DNA of 45,050 bases from Clostridium sp. MSJ-8. GTDB lineage: Bacteria; Bacillota; Clostridia; Clostridiales; Clostridiaceae. A program made the translations under genes and the position numbers. Shown here one piece after another: positions 26,106-34,406 of this stretch. The notes under the pieces were generated by a model. That model was not told the DNA's origin, did not search any database, and was given only the letters and a program-made list of their open reading frames with translations. The DNA lies in the NCBI RefSeq assembly GCF_018918325.1, contig NZ_JAHLQH010000020.1:1-45050 (forward strand). The letters are read 5' to 3'. The stretch's first letter is position 1, and every line of letters begins with the position of its first letter.

Positions 26106-27356
26106 GTGGACATAGGTATACAGATTGGAGTTATTCTGTTGCTGTTATTTTTATATTCTTTTTTTTCAGCGGCAGAGACAGCGATATTTTCAACAGATAA
26201 AGAAAAAAATGATAATTTATTGGCCTCAGGAGATTCGAAGGCTAAAATAATAAATTCAATAAAGGAAAACCCTAAGAAATTTTTGGCGACAACTCAATTA
26301 ATATGTACATTTTCATCTGTTTATTTATGCTTAATTATTAATAAATATATATGTAATAATAGCATAAAAATAAATAACTTGATAGTTGCGATAGTTCTTT
26401 CGTATGTAATAATCTTGATAGGAAATGTTTTGCCTAGACGAATATCTAATATCAGAGGTGATAAGGTTGTATATAAAATTATTTTTCCAATTAACATAAT
26501 AGTTAGTTTAATAACACCACTTACGAAGATAATAATGATTTTTATGGGACATACTAAAGAAAATTATGATGGTGATAAAAAAATAATTAATGATGAAAAA
26601 GATGACGATACAACTGTAGTATCAAATGGTGAGGAATACCTTATTCTAGATGAAGATAAAGATGAGATTAAAGAGGGAGAAGACTTATTTGAAGATAAAA
26701 AGATAGAAAAGGTTATGACACCTAGAACTAACGTATATTGTATAGATATACAGGAAGATCTTAATGAGTATTTAGATGAAATGTTAGAAAAAAGATTTTC
26801 GAGAATGCCTGTATATGAGGATAATATAGATAATATAATAGGTGTGTTGTATATAAAAGATTTCTATATTGAAGCTAAGAATAAAGGGATTAATAATGTA
26901 AATGTGAGAGAAATATTAAAAGAACCTTATTATATTCCAGAAATAAAAAGGGTAAAAGATGTATTTTTAGATATGCAAAAAGCTAAAATACAAATGGCAG
27001 TTGTTATTGATGAATACGGAGGATTTTCAGGCATTGTAACTATGGAAGATTTAGTAGAAGAAATAATGGGTGATATAGATGATGCTTATGAAGATAGGGA
27101 CGATTATTCAATAAGAGAATTAAAAAATAATAAATTTTTAGCTTATGGAATGACTACTTTAGAAGAGATTAATGAAAAATTGGGAACTGATATACAATCA
27201 GAAGATGTTGATACATTAAGTGGATATATAATAAATAAGATAGGTAACATACCTACTAAGAGTGATGAGAGGAAAATAGAAGAAGGAAATTTAATGTTTA
27301 ACATTGTAGAAGCAAGTGATAAAACAATTGAGAAGGTTATAATAACTAAAAAATAA
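26106..27356 (+). CDS. CNNM/CorC-family membrane protein with CBS pair
   Basis: A 416-residue protein of the CNNM (HlyC/CorC, DUF21) family, thought to move magnesium or other divalent cations. The N-terminal DUF21 domain has about four hydrophobic segments and the signature FFSAAETAIFS near residue 18. A long acidic linker follows (about 160-200). The CBS pair starts at KVMTPRTNVYCIDI and includes MAVVIDEYGGFSGIVTMEDL. The C-terminal CorC_HlyC transporter-associated domain carries YGMTTLEEINEKLGTDI. I take GTG 26106 (MDIGIQIG), ten nt after AGAGGAAG, instead of the GTG at 26085, which would place the ribosome site inside the gene. The next gene lies 28 nt downstream. Confidence 0.88.
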   Translation: MDIGIQIGVILLLLFLYSFFSAAETAIFSTDKEKNDNLLASGDSKAKIINSIKENPKKFLATTQLICTFSSVYLCLIINKYICNNSIKINNLIVAIVLSYVIILIGNVLPRRISNIRGDKVVYKIIFPINIIVSLITPLTKIIMIFMGHTKENYDGDKKIINDEKDDDTTVVSNGEEYLILDEDKDEIKEGEDLFEDKKIEKVMTPRTNVYCIDIQEDLNEYLDEMLEKRFSRMPVYEDNIDNIIGVLYIKDFYIEAKNKGINNVNVREILKEPYYIPEIKRVKDVFLDMQKAKIQMAVVIDEYGGFSGIVTMEDLVEEIMGDIDDAYEDRDDYSIRELKNNKFLAYGMTTLEEINEKLGTDIQSEDVDTLSGYIINKIGNIPTKSDERKIEEGNLMFNIVEASDKTIEKVIITKK

Positions 27357-27384
27357 AGGGTAAAACTAAATAGGGGGTTGAGAA

Positions 27385-28116
27385 TTGGATATAAAAGTGG
27401 TTGATAAAAATGTTATATTAGCTATAATAGCTACATTTATTATAGGTGTAATAAATGTAATGAAAAATCTTTTGGGTTATAGATTTTGTCATAATTACAG
27501 TATAATTATAGGATTTCTACCATTTATATATTTGTTATATAGAAATCATAGATATTATAGAAATGATTTTAAAAACTATGTTGTATTAACACCAACAGTT
27601 GTTATTGTAGTTGTTTTTATTATTATAGGTAATATAGTTTTGACAAATATGTTAGATAAAAGTGGCATTATAACAGATTTGAACAAATATGAAAAAGTAT
27701 TAAAATTAAACGATTATGAAAATAATAAAATTATAGAACATTTTCCGTGTACGATTCCAGATAATTGTGAGAATTATAAGTTTAAAGAATGGGAGCTTTT
27801 AGAGAAAGGTGGTATAGGAATATATTTATCTTTTGACAATAAAGATTATATTAAGTCAAATAAAAAAGAAATATCACAATATAGAAAAAAAGCTGTATGT
27901 GCAATAGCAGGAGAAGGGCCTGTATCAACACTTAGAGATTATTATGAGCTTCCAGATGATCTACTTAAGTGGTTAGAGAAGAAAGAAAATTACAAAAATA
28001 TAGAAGTTATATTATTAGGAGGTAGCGATATAACAGCATTTAGACATGGAGTTTGTTATGGGATAGCTATAGATTACAATACTTATAACATATTATATTT
28101 TGGGGAAAAATGGTGA
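27385..28116 (+). CDS. Unknown membrane protein with C-terminal soluble domain
   Basis: A 243-residue protein I do not recognise. Three hydrophobic segments occupy about residues 10-27, 36-52 and 70-92. The rest (about 150 residues) is soluble and contains FPCTIPDNCENYKF, KAVCAIAGEGPVS and VILLGGSDITAFRHGVCYGI. The start is TTG 27385, seven nt after AGGGGG; no in-frame ATG lies close to a ribosome site. It follows the CNNM gene closely (28 nt) and is probably co-transcribed. It ends at a long palindrome shared with the convergent DUF4956 gene. Confidence 0.7.
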   Translation: MDIKVVDKNVILAIIATFIIGVINVMKNLLGYRFCHNYSIIIGFLPFIYLLYRNHRYYRNDFKNYVVLTPTVVIVVVFIIIGNIVLTNMLDKSGIITDLNKYEKVLKLNDYENNKIIEHFPCTIPDNCENYKFKEWELLEKGGIGIYLSFDNKDYIKSNKKEISQYRKKAVCAIAGEGPVSTLRDYYELPDDLLKWLEKKENYKNIEVILLGGSDITAFRHGVCYGIAIDYNTYNILYFGEKW

Positions 28117-28139
28117 TGAAAATTTATAAACTTTAATTA

Positions 28140-28265
28140 TAAATAAAAATCCAATATTATTTTGAGATGATTAATATTATATTTTTATTATTAGTATCAA
28201 TATTTATACTAATTAAGAAAAGCATAATATTAACCTTTTCAAATAATATTGGATTTTTAATATAA
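28140..28265. repeat. Long AT-rich palindrome between convergent genes
   Basis: Arms 28145-28165 (AAAAATCCAATATTATTTTGA) and 28239-28258 pair over about 20 bp with one bulge. The pairing continues inward with TTAATATTAT/ATAATATTAA and a central TTAGTAT/ATACTAA. A and T runs at the outer ends would stop transcription from both sides. A 21-base block at 28184-28204 recurs exactly at 32329-32349. It is probably a bidirectional terminator and perhaps a member of a small repeat family. Confidence 0.75.
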
Positions 28266-28312
28266 ATTAAGAATCGTTACTATTTTAATTTGTTTAAAAA
28301 AATTAAATATTT

Positions 28313-28996
28313 TTATTTTCCCCATTTTTCTTCAGTAGAAGTTGTAAGGGTGATATTTAAGTTGCCATTTTTAACTCTTAATTCATCTATAAATTTTTTT
28401 TGGTTAATGCCATCTTTTAAGTTTATTTTGTAACTTAACTCATATAGAGAGCCGAAGTCTCTAGTTCTAACTTTCATTAGTTTCCAATCATGAGTGTTTT
28501 CATCTAATATTTCATCGAAGACATTATCAAAGTTTAAATCTTCAGGAATTATTATGTTAAGTTGCATTGAATTACGTTTATTAGCACCAAATCTAGCACA
28601 TTCTAATACGTACATTACTCCACATAATACAATTGTGAATAGTACAGAATAACCTACATAACCCATTCCAAGAGCTAATCCAACTGCTAATGTAAAGAAT
28701 ATATAAGATATATCTTTAGGATCTCCAGGTTCACTTCTAAATCTAATTATTGAAAATGCACCTGCTAAACTAAAAGCTCTTGCAACATTATTTCCTACTA
28801 ATAAAATTATAATAGATATAATAACTGGTAGCATTACAATTGTTAATGGAAAACTTTCTGCATAGCCTTGTTTTTTATGAGTTTGAATATATACTAGGCT
28901 TATAGCTATTCCTAAAATTATAGCAGCTACTAATATAATAATTACATTAGATAATGTGATAGTATCTCCTGAAGGTGATAAAATTGATTCTAACAT
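28313..28996 (-). CDS. DUF4956 membrane protein
   Basis: A 227-residue protein of the DUF4956 family. Four hydrophobic segments lie in the N-terminal 125 residues (VIIILVAAIILGIAISLVYI; FPLTIVMLPVIISIIILLVG; YIFFTLAVGLALGMGYVGYS; VLFTIVLCGVMYVLE). Between the second and third is the conserved NNVARAFSLAGAFSIIRFRS..PGDPKDI block. The C-terminal 90 residues form a soluble ferredoxin-like domain. The function is unknown, but the family is nearly always found with a VTC-domain gene, as here: it overlaps that gene's end by 7 nt. The start has a GGTGGGAG site. Confidence 0.88.
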   Translation of the reverse strand: MLESILSPSGDTITLSNVIIILVAAIILGIAISLVYIQTHKKQGYAESFPLTIVMLPVIISIIILLVGNNVARAFSLAGAFSIIRFRSEPGDPKDISYIFFTLAVGLALGMGYVGYSVLFTIVLCGVMYVLECARFGANKRNSMQLNIIIPEDLNFDNVFDEILDENTHDWKLMKVRTRDFGSLYELSYKINLKDGINQKKFIDELRVKNGNLNITLTTSTEEKWGK

Positions 28997-29745
28997 ATTT
29001 TTCTCCCACCTATTCCTTGATTATTTTTTACTTCTTGCTTACAATGTTCTATAAATTCATTTCCGTATTTTGAAAAATGAGTATTGTATATTTTAAGTTC
29101 TGATAGAATTTGAGTTAGCCATAATGGAATTGAACCTAGAATTTTTACTTCCATTAAATATTCATTATTTTTTAGTAGTTGTGTTCCATAACATCCCTCT
29201 TCTAAGGTTAAATTGTTTCTTCTAGTAGTTATTAATGAATCAAATGTTAATCTAAAATCATGATTATCTTTTGCAAAAAAAGCTTTTCGACTATACCCAA
29301 CATATACATTAGGGTGAACGTCATTAACTTGTAAATAATATTCTATTTCGTTTAATACTTGATTATCTATAAAGCTATCTTTTTTTGGTCTTATTCCTTT
29401 TGAAAGAAATTTATTAGCTTCATCTAGTGTTAGTGTTACTCTTCTTTTACTTACAATACCACCTATTTTTTTCTTTATCTCAAGAAATACTTTATCGCTA
29501 GGATTTTTAGGCGTATAATAACTCCTTAATCTAAGTTTTTCTTTATAATATGGCTTTGAAATAGAATGTCGAATAACATCATCATGGTCTGTATCATAAT
29601 AAATATTATAAATTTGATAATTATTGCCTCCTATACAATGTTCATCAAGGTTCATATATTCTAACAATCTAGGTATTAGTAAGTTGTATTGTTCTTTAGA
29701 TAAGATATACTTTTTTTCATACCTTTTAAATGTTTTTATTGCCAT
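28990..29745 (-). CDS. VTC-domain (polyphosphate polymerase-like) protein
   Basis: A 251-residue protein with the VTC domain of the triphosphate-tunnel metalloenzyme fold. In yeast Vtc4 this domain makes polyphosphate from ATP. Tunnel residues are visible: KRYEKKYIL at 7-15, KLRLRSYY, VFLEIKKK, SKRRVTL, FRLTFDS, and the C-terminal Glu-x-Lys of YLMEVKILGSIPLWL. It covers essentially the whole protein, without the SPX domain of the eukaryotic enzyme. Bacterial members are not biochemically well defined. A strong site (AAGGAGGTG) supports ATG 29745. It is co-transcribed with the DUF4956 gene and divergent from a beta-helix lipoprotein gene that often accompanies this pair. Confidence 0.88.
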   Translation of the reverse strand: MAIKTFKRYEKKYILSKEQYNLLIPRLLEYMNLDEHCIGGNNYQIYNIYYDTDHDDVIRHSISKPYYKEKLRLRSYYTPKNPSDKVFLEIKKKIGGIVSKRRVTLTLDEANKFLSKGIRPKKDSFIDNQVLNEIEYYLQVNDVHPNVYVGYSRKAFFAKDNHDFRLTFDSLITTRRNNLTLEEGCYGTQLLKNNEYLMEVKILGSIPLWLTQILSELKIYNTHFSKYGNEFIEHCKQEVKNNQGIGGRKIC

Positions 29746-30136
29746 TAAGGTTGCACCTCCTTATATTTACTTGACATGTGATCAGCTTGTCTATGAGTTA
29801 ATAATAATTAACAAAACTTAAACATAGCTTAAAGATTTTTAACATTCGAAAAAATATTTAAAATTTAGTAAGATATATAAATTATTTGTATATAACATAT
29901 TAAATGTAATAACTATTACATAAAAATATGATAATAAATTTATGTAAAATAAACAATATTTTCTTTAAGGAACATTTAAGTTTTAAATGATAATTTGTAT
30001 ACATAATAAAGTATTAGCCAATAATTCTAAATTGTTAGCATACTACCATGTTAGATTAAGAGTATATATATAGGCTAAAAAACTTATGAAAGGAGAGTCT
30101 GTTAATTAGAGAGTGGATTAACAGCAATAAAAGGAT
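29746..30136. other. Divergent intergenic region
   Basis: 391 bases between the leftward VTC gene and the rightward lipoprotein gene. The VTC ribosome site lies at its left end. A TTGACA at 29771-29776 on the plus strand lacks a good -10 box. AAAGGAGAG near 30089-30097 is a strong ribosome-site-like sequence about 40 nt before the lipoprotein start, with no ATG behind it. The remainder is AT-rich and I could not name a promoter with confidence. Confidence 0.5.
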
Positions 30137-32320
30137 ATGAAAAGAAAATTAATATGTATAATATTATCATTAACTCTTTCTATAGGAATAATAGGGTGTA
30201 GTACAAAAAATGATTCTAGTACAAAAGATAGTTCTATTACTGCAACAAGTACATCAGTAAAAAAAATAAATTTATCTAGTACAGTTAAAGAAGAAGATCT
30301 AACTATACCTTCAGTAAATGAGGCAAATGCAACAATTTCATTAGGTGAAACTATATCTATAGATGGTGATGGTGCAAAAGTTCAAGGAAATGATGTAGTT
30401 ATAACTAAGGCAGGAATATATAATGTTACTGGAACTTTAGATAATGGTCAAATAATAATAGATGCTGGTGAAGATGATAAAGTGGAAATATTATTAAATG
30501 GAGTAAATATTACTTGTACTGATTCGGCAGCAATATATGAGAAAAATAGTAAGAAAACATTGATTACGTTAGTTGAAGGAACAGAAAATATACTTAATGA
30601 TGATAATGATACATTTAGTTCAGAAGACACTGAGTCATCGTCAGATGAAGATGATTCAAACGGAACAATATATTGCAAAGATGACCTAACAATAAAAGGA
30701 ACAGGCTCGTTAACTGTAAATGGAAATTCCAATAATGGTATTGTATCTAAAGATGATATTAGAATAACTGGAGGAACTATTAATGTAAAAGCTGTAAATA
30801 ACGGAATAAAAGGAAAGGATTCGGTTGAAATATATGATGGAAAACTCAATATAGTATCTGAAGGTGATGGGATAAAGTCCAATAATTCAAGTAAAGATAC
30901 TAAAGGCTATGTATTAATAGATAATGGAGAGATAGATATAGAATCAAAAAATGACGGTATACAAGCTGACAATAGTGTGCTTGTGTTAGATGGTGAAATA
31001 AATATTACATCTGGAGAAGGATCTGAAAATGCAGAGCCGCATGTTGATAATGATTTTAGAGGAGGAATGAATTTTAACACTAATACAACAAATGAAGAAG
31101 ATACATCAAACGAAGAAGAAAGTGAAAGCACAAAAGGAATAAAAGCTGAAAATAGCCTTATAATAAAAAATGGAAAGATAAATATTAATGCATGTGATGA
31201 TGCAATTCATTCAAATAGTTTTGTTGAGATCGATAATGGAAATATTGAAATAGCTAGTGGGTCTCATGGTATTCATGCTGATGCACAAGCAGACATAAAT
31301 GATGGCACAATTAATATTACAGAAAGTTATGAGGGAATTGAAGCAGCAGTAATTAATATGAATGGTGGCAACACATCCATTGTAGCTAGCGATGATGGAA
31401 TAAATGCATCAGATGGTACAACTCAAACTATGGGAGGACCAGGAGGTGGCGGAGACTTTCAAGGTGGTGGTAGACAAAATCCACCAAGTGATAGTAATGG
31501 TGATATGAGCAATCCTCCTGATGGCACAAATAGTGGAGATAACCAAGGCACTCCTCCAAATAACGGTAATGTAAATCAAGGCAATCCACCAAGTAATGGA
31601 GAAGGTAGACAAGGTAACCCACCAGATAATAATGTACAAGGTAATATGGAGATGCCTAGTAATAACGAAAATTCAAATGCAGAAAATACTAGTTCAAGCA
31701 CAATAGAGCTAAATATAAATGGTGGATATTTATATGTGAATGCAAATGGTGATGGACTTGATTCTAATGGAACTATAACAGTTAATGGAGGAACTACAGT
31801 GGTATATGGTCCTACAAGTGACGGTGATACTGCGTTAGATTATGAAACAAGTTTAAATATTAATGGTGGTACATTATTAGCAGCTGGAAGTTCTGGAATG
31901 CTAGAACTTCCAAGTGATTCGTCTAAACAGAATGTTATGGTAGGATATCTAAACAAAAAAGATGCTGATACTGTAGTAAATATAACAGATTCAGATGGAA
32001 ATACCATATTTACATTTGCACCAAAAAAAGAATATGCAAGTTTTATATTCTCTTCTTCTGAGCTTAATACTAATAGTAGTTATAATATATCAATTGGAGG
32101 AACTGTAGAAGGTGAAGAAAACAATGGAGTATATGAAAATAGTAAATATTCAGGTGGCGATTCTAGTCTAGAAACTAAGATTTCCTCATCTGTAACTAGT
32201 GTGGTTGAAGAGGGAGCGTCAACTACAAGATCAGCGGGGCCAGGAGGAAACAATAATATGCAAGAAAACCAAATGGATAAGAATGATAATAAAAATTCTA
32301 AGGAAAGTACTGATTTATAA
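30137..32320 (+). CDS. Cthe_2159-like carbohydrate-binding beta-helix lipoprotein
   Basis: A 727-residue lipoprotein. The signal peptide ends in IIGC (Cys 21). From about residue 50 it shows the repetitive beta-strand ladder of the carbohydrate-binding family typified by Clostridium thermocellum Cthe_2159, which binds cellulose and polygalacturonate. Typical units are SISIDGDGAKV-like turns, GNGNSNNGIVSKDDIRITGG, SEGDGIKSNNS, and similar G-D-G-I-x-(S/A) turns. A Gly/Pro/Asn-rich insert (about 433-525, repeated N-P-P and G-G-G) splits the ladder, which resumes at ELNINGGYLYVNANGDGLDS and ends near residue 680. The tail is low complexity. The immediate ribosome site (AAAAGGAT) is rather close to the ATG. 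The divergent neighbours are VTC and DUF4956 genes. Confidence 0.87.
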   Translation: MKRKLICIILSLTLSIGIIGCSTKNDSSTKDSSITATSTSVKKINLSSTVKEEDLTIPSVNEANATISLGETISIDGDGAKVQGNDVVITKAGIYNVTGTLDNGQIIIDAGEDDKVEILLNGVNITCTDSAAIYEKNSKKTLITLVEGTENILNDDNDTFSSEDTESSSDEDDSNGTIYCKDDLTIKGTGSLTVNGNSNNGIVSKDDIRITGGTINVKAVNNGIKGKDSVEIYDGKLNIVSEGDGIKSNNSSKDTKGYVLIDNGEIDIESKNDGIQADNSVLVLDGEINITSGEGSENAEPHVDNDFRGGMNFNTNTTNEEDTSNEEESESTKGIKAENSLIIKNGKININACDDAIHSNSFVEIDNGNIEIASGSHGIHADAQADINDGTINITESYEGIEAAVINMNGGNTSIVASDDGINASDGTTQTMGGPGGGGDFQGGGRQNPPSDSNGDMSNPPDGTNSGDNQGTPPNNGNVNQGNPPSNGEGRQGNPPDNNVQGNMEMPSNNENSNAENTSSSTIELNINGGYLYVNANGDGLDSNGTITVNGGTTVVYGPTSDGDTALDYETSLNINGGTLLAAGSSGMLELPSDSSKQNVMVGYLNKKDADTVVNITDSDGNTIFTFAPKKEYASFIFSSSELNTNSSYNISIGGTVEGEENNGVYENSKYSGGDSSLETKISSSVTSVVEEGASTTRSAGPGGNNNMQENQMDKNDNKNSKESTDL

Positions 32321-32482
32321 ACAATATGTTTATTATTAGTATCAATATTATATGTTTTCATAAATAGCATAATTTCATTAAGTATTTCTAAATATAAAAA
32401 AATTAAGGTATTATTGTTAGATAACTTATATTTTATAATAATTAATATCAAAATTATATGTTTAAGTAAATAATATAATATC
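32321..32482. other. AT-rich spacer with repeat fragments
   Basis: No gene. It contains an exact copy (32329-32349) of the 21-base block in the palindrome at 28184-28204, and at 32377-32390 a copy of the ATTAAGTATTTCTA motif that opens the palindromic elements at 20627 and (one change) 32483. It looks like a remnant of such elements. Confidence 0.6.
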
Positions 32483-32606
32483 ATTAAGTATTTACTAATA
32501 TAATAAAAAAGAGTAAAGATCCCTAAATACTATAAACTCGCTAAAGCTCAGACAGTATAGTATTTTTAACGGGATCTTTACTTTTTTATTATAAGAAATA
32601 CTAAAT
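32483..32606 (+). repeat. Long palindromic element acting as terminator (copy 2)
   Basis: The core hairpin pairs AGTAAAGATCCC (32512-32523) with GGGATCTTTACT (32571-32582) perfectly, then AAATACTATA (32525-32534) with TATAGTATTT (32556-32565), with a 21-nt apical loop. Six T follow. Outer flanks are also inverted repeats (ATTAAGTATTTACTAATATA with, on the other arm, the complement of ATTTAGTATTTCTTATAATA). It shares layout and sequence with the element at 20627, with compensatory differences in the stems. Confidence 0.82.
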
Positions 32607-32704
32607 TCTATTATAGATAATTTACTTAAAGCAATAATTTGACATTAATTAAATGAAAAGATAAGTGATCAAAAATAAATATATTCAATAATTTTTTTGC
32701 TCTA

Positions 32705-32733
32705 TTGACAAAAAACTACCTTTGAGATATTCT
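32705..32733 (+). promoter_or_regulatory. Promoter of metNIQ
   Basis: TTGACA (32705-32710), 17-nt spacer, TATTCT (32728-32733). The leader to the metN start is only about 50 nt, too short for a SAM (S-box) or T-box leader, and I see no conserved S-box or T-box sequence upstream. Confidence 0.6.
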
Positions 32734-32789
32734 TTAAATACATATTTTTATTAATAATTCAAGTTTAATTAAGAAAATGAGGAGAAAAT

Positions 32790-33749
32790 ATGATAAACAT
32801 ACAGAATTTACAAAAGAATTATGGAGAAGTAAAAATTCTAAAAGATATATCACTTACAATACAAGAGGGGGATATATGTGGAATAATAGGCCATAGTGGT
32901 GCAGGAAAATCAACTTTATTAAGATGTATAAATGGATTAGAAGAATATAATGCGGGAAGTATAAAAGTTTATAATAGAGAAATAAAAGATTTAAGTGGTA
33001 AGGAACTTAGAGAATTTAGAAAAGATATCGGAATGATATTTCAAAATTTTAATTTGCTTGAACGTAAAACTGTGTTTGATAATATTGCATTACCATTACA
33101 AGTATGGAAAGCTGATAAAGAATTAATAAATAAAAGAGTTAATGAATTACTTAAATTAGTTTCATTAGAAGAAAAAGCTCATATGAAACCTAAGGCATTA
33201 AGTGGAGGACAGAAGCAGAGAGTTGCAATTGCAAGAGCCTTGGCATTAAATCCTAGTATATTATTATGTGATGAGGCAACTTCTGCCTTAGATCCTAAAA
33301 CTACTAAGGATATTTTAGCATTATTATCAAGAATTAATAAGGAGCTTGGAATAACTATAGTTATGATTACTCATCAAATGGAAGTAATTAAGGATATATG
33401 CAATAATATTGTACTTATAGATGATGGTTGTATTGTTGCTGAAGGAACTTCAGAGGATATATTTTTAAGGCCAGGATTAAGTGTTAAGAAGTTCTTAGGA
33501 GAAGATGACGAAATAATAAAAGATCAAGGAATATATATCAAGATATTTTTCCCCGCAGATTGTAGTGAAAATGCCCTTATTACCAAAATGGCAAGAGAAC
33601 TTAATTTGGATTTTTCAATAGTCTATGGAAAATTAGAGAAGATACAAGATAAGATTTTAGGAAATTTAGTTATTAATATTTGTGAAAGAGACATAGAAGG
33701 TATAACTAAATATTTAAATGAAAAAAATATATTATGGGAGAGGTTATAA
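32790..33749 (+). CDS. metN: Methionine ABC transporter ATPase
   Basis: A 319-residue ATPase of the MetNIQ importer for D/L-methionine. Walker A GHSGAGKST is near 33-41, the Q-loop is at MIFQNFNLL, the signature LSGGQKQR near 134-141, Walker B ILLCDEATSALDP, and the switch His in VMITHQMEV. The C-terminal 80 residues form the NIL domain that senses intracellular methionine and inhibits the transporter, which separates MetN from other amino-acid ATPases. It starts after GAGGAG and is followed 2 nt later by metI. Confidence 0.93.
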   Translation: MINIQNLQKNYGEVKILKDISLTIQEGDICGIIGHSGAGKSTLLRCINGLEEYNAGSIKVYNREIKDLSGKELREFRKDIGMIFQNFNLLERKTVFDNIALPLQVWKADKELINKRVNELLKLVSLEEKAHMKPKALSGGQKQRVAIARALALNPSILLCDEATSALDPKTTKDILALLSRINKELGITIVMITHQMEVIKDICNNIVLIDDGCIVAEGTSEDIFLRPGLSVKKFLGEDDEIIKDQGIYIKIFFPADCSENALITKMARELNLDFSIVYGKLEKIQDKILGNLVINICERDIEGITKYLNEKNILWERL

Positions 33750-33751
33750 AG

Positions 33752-34390
33752 ATGGCAGAATTAATAATAGAAGCTATTAAGCAAACATTTGTAATGGTTA
33801 TACCAGCAACTTTTTTCTCAACTATTATAGGTTTCCTTTTAGCAATTATACTTGTTGTTACAGATCAAGATGGACTAAAACCTAATAAAATAATATATAA
33901 TGTTTTAGATTTTATAATAAATGTATTAAGAAGTTTTCCGTTTATCATATTAATGGTAGCAATATTTCCTATAACTAAATTCATAGTAGGAACTTCTATA
34001 GGAGAAGTGGCAGCAATAGTACCACTTACCATTGCATCATCACCTTTTGTTGCTCGAATTATAGAATCATCGCTTAAGGAAGTGAATAGAGGAGTTATAG
34101 AAGCTGCAAAATCCTTTGGAGCAAGTGACTTTGATATTATATTTAGAGTTATGCTTAAGGAAGCTATTCCATCTATTGTATCAGGTATTACTTTAGTTAT
34201 TATAAGCTTGATAGGATATTCAGCAATGGCTGGAACTATAGGAGCAGGAGGTCTTGGAGATTTAGCTATTAGATATGGTTATCAACGTTTTGAGATGCCC
34301 ATAATGATAGCAACAGTTATAATACTTGTAATTATTGTTCAGGGATTACAGATGTTAGGTAATTATATATACAAAAAGATGACAGAATAA
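33752..34390 (+). CDS. metI: Methionine ABC transporter permease
   Basis: A 212-residue permease with five hydrophobic segments. The EAA loop (KEVNRGVIEAAKSFGASDFD) contacts the ATPase, and the end shows AMAGTIGAGGLGDLAIRYGYQRF, characteristic of MetI. I choose ATG 33752 (MAELIIEAIKQTF), 8 nt after GAGAGG and 2 nt after the metN stop. An in-frame ATG at 33734 overlapping metN is possible. Confidence 0.93.
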   Translation: MAELIIEAIKQTFVMVIPATFFSTIIGFLLAIILVVTDQDGLKPNKIIYNVLDFIINVLRSFPFIILMVAIFPITKFIVGTSIGEVAAIVPLTIASSPFVARIIESSLKEVNRGVIEAAKSFGASDFDIIFRVMLKEAIPSIVSGITLVIISLIGYSAMAGTIGAGGLGDLAIRYGYQRFEMPIMIATVIILVIIVQGLQMLGNYIYKKMTE

Positions 34391-34406
34391 AAGGAGGCAC
34401 ATTTTT

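Noticed and set aside
29771..29799. Promoter at TTGACA 29771 for the lipoprotein gene
   Set aside because: No acceptable -10 box follows, and it would lie more than 330 nt from the start.
30089..30139. Leader frame after AAAGGAGAG ending in ATATGA over the lipoprotein start
   Set aside because: It would need a CTG start; the A overlap with the ATG is suggestive of coupling but too weak to claim.
30448..30882. Minus-strand frame of 144 codons inside the beta-helix lipoprotein gene
   Set aside because: It has no ribosome site, and its Ser/Pro/Phe-rich translation is what the complement of Asn/Asp/Gly-rich repeats gives.
31430..31680. Gly/Pro/Asn-rich insert of the lipoprotein as a collagen-like domain
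   Set aside because: The spacing of Gly is irregular, without a sustained G-x-y period; it is a low-complexity linker.
32080..32484. Minus-strand frame of 134 codons across the end of the lipoprotein gene
   Set aside because: Half is the complement of coding sequence and half AT-rich palindromic spacer; there is no ribosome site.
32607..32789. SAM riboswitch or T-box before metN
   Set aside because: None of the conserved S-box or T-box sequences is visible and the likely leader is too short.
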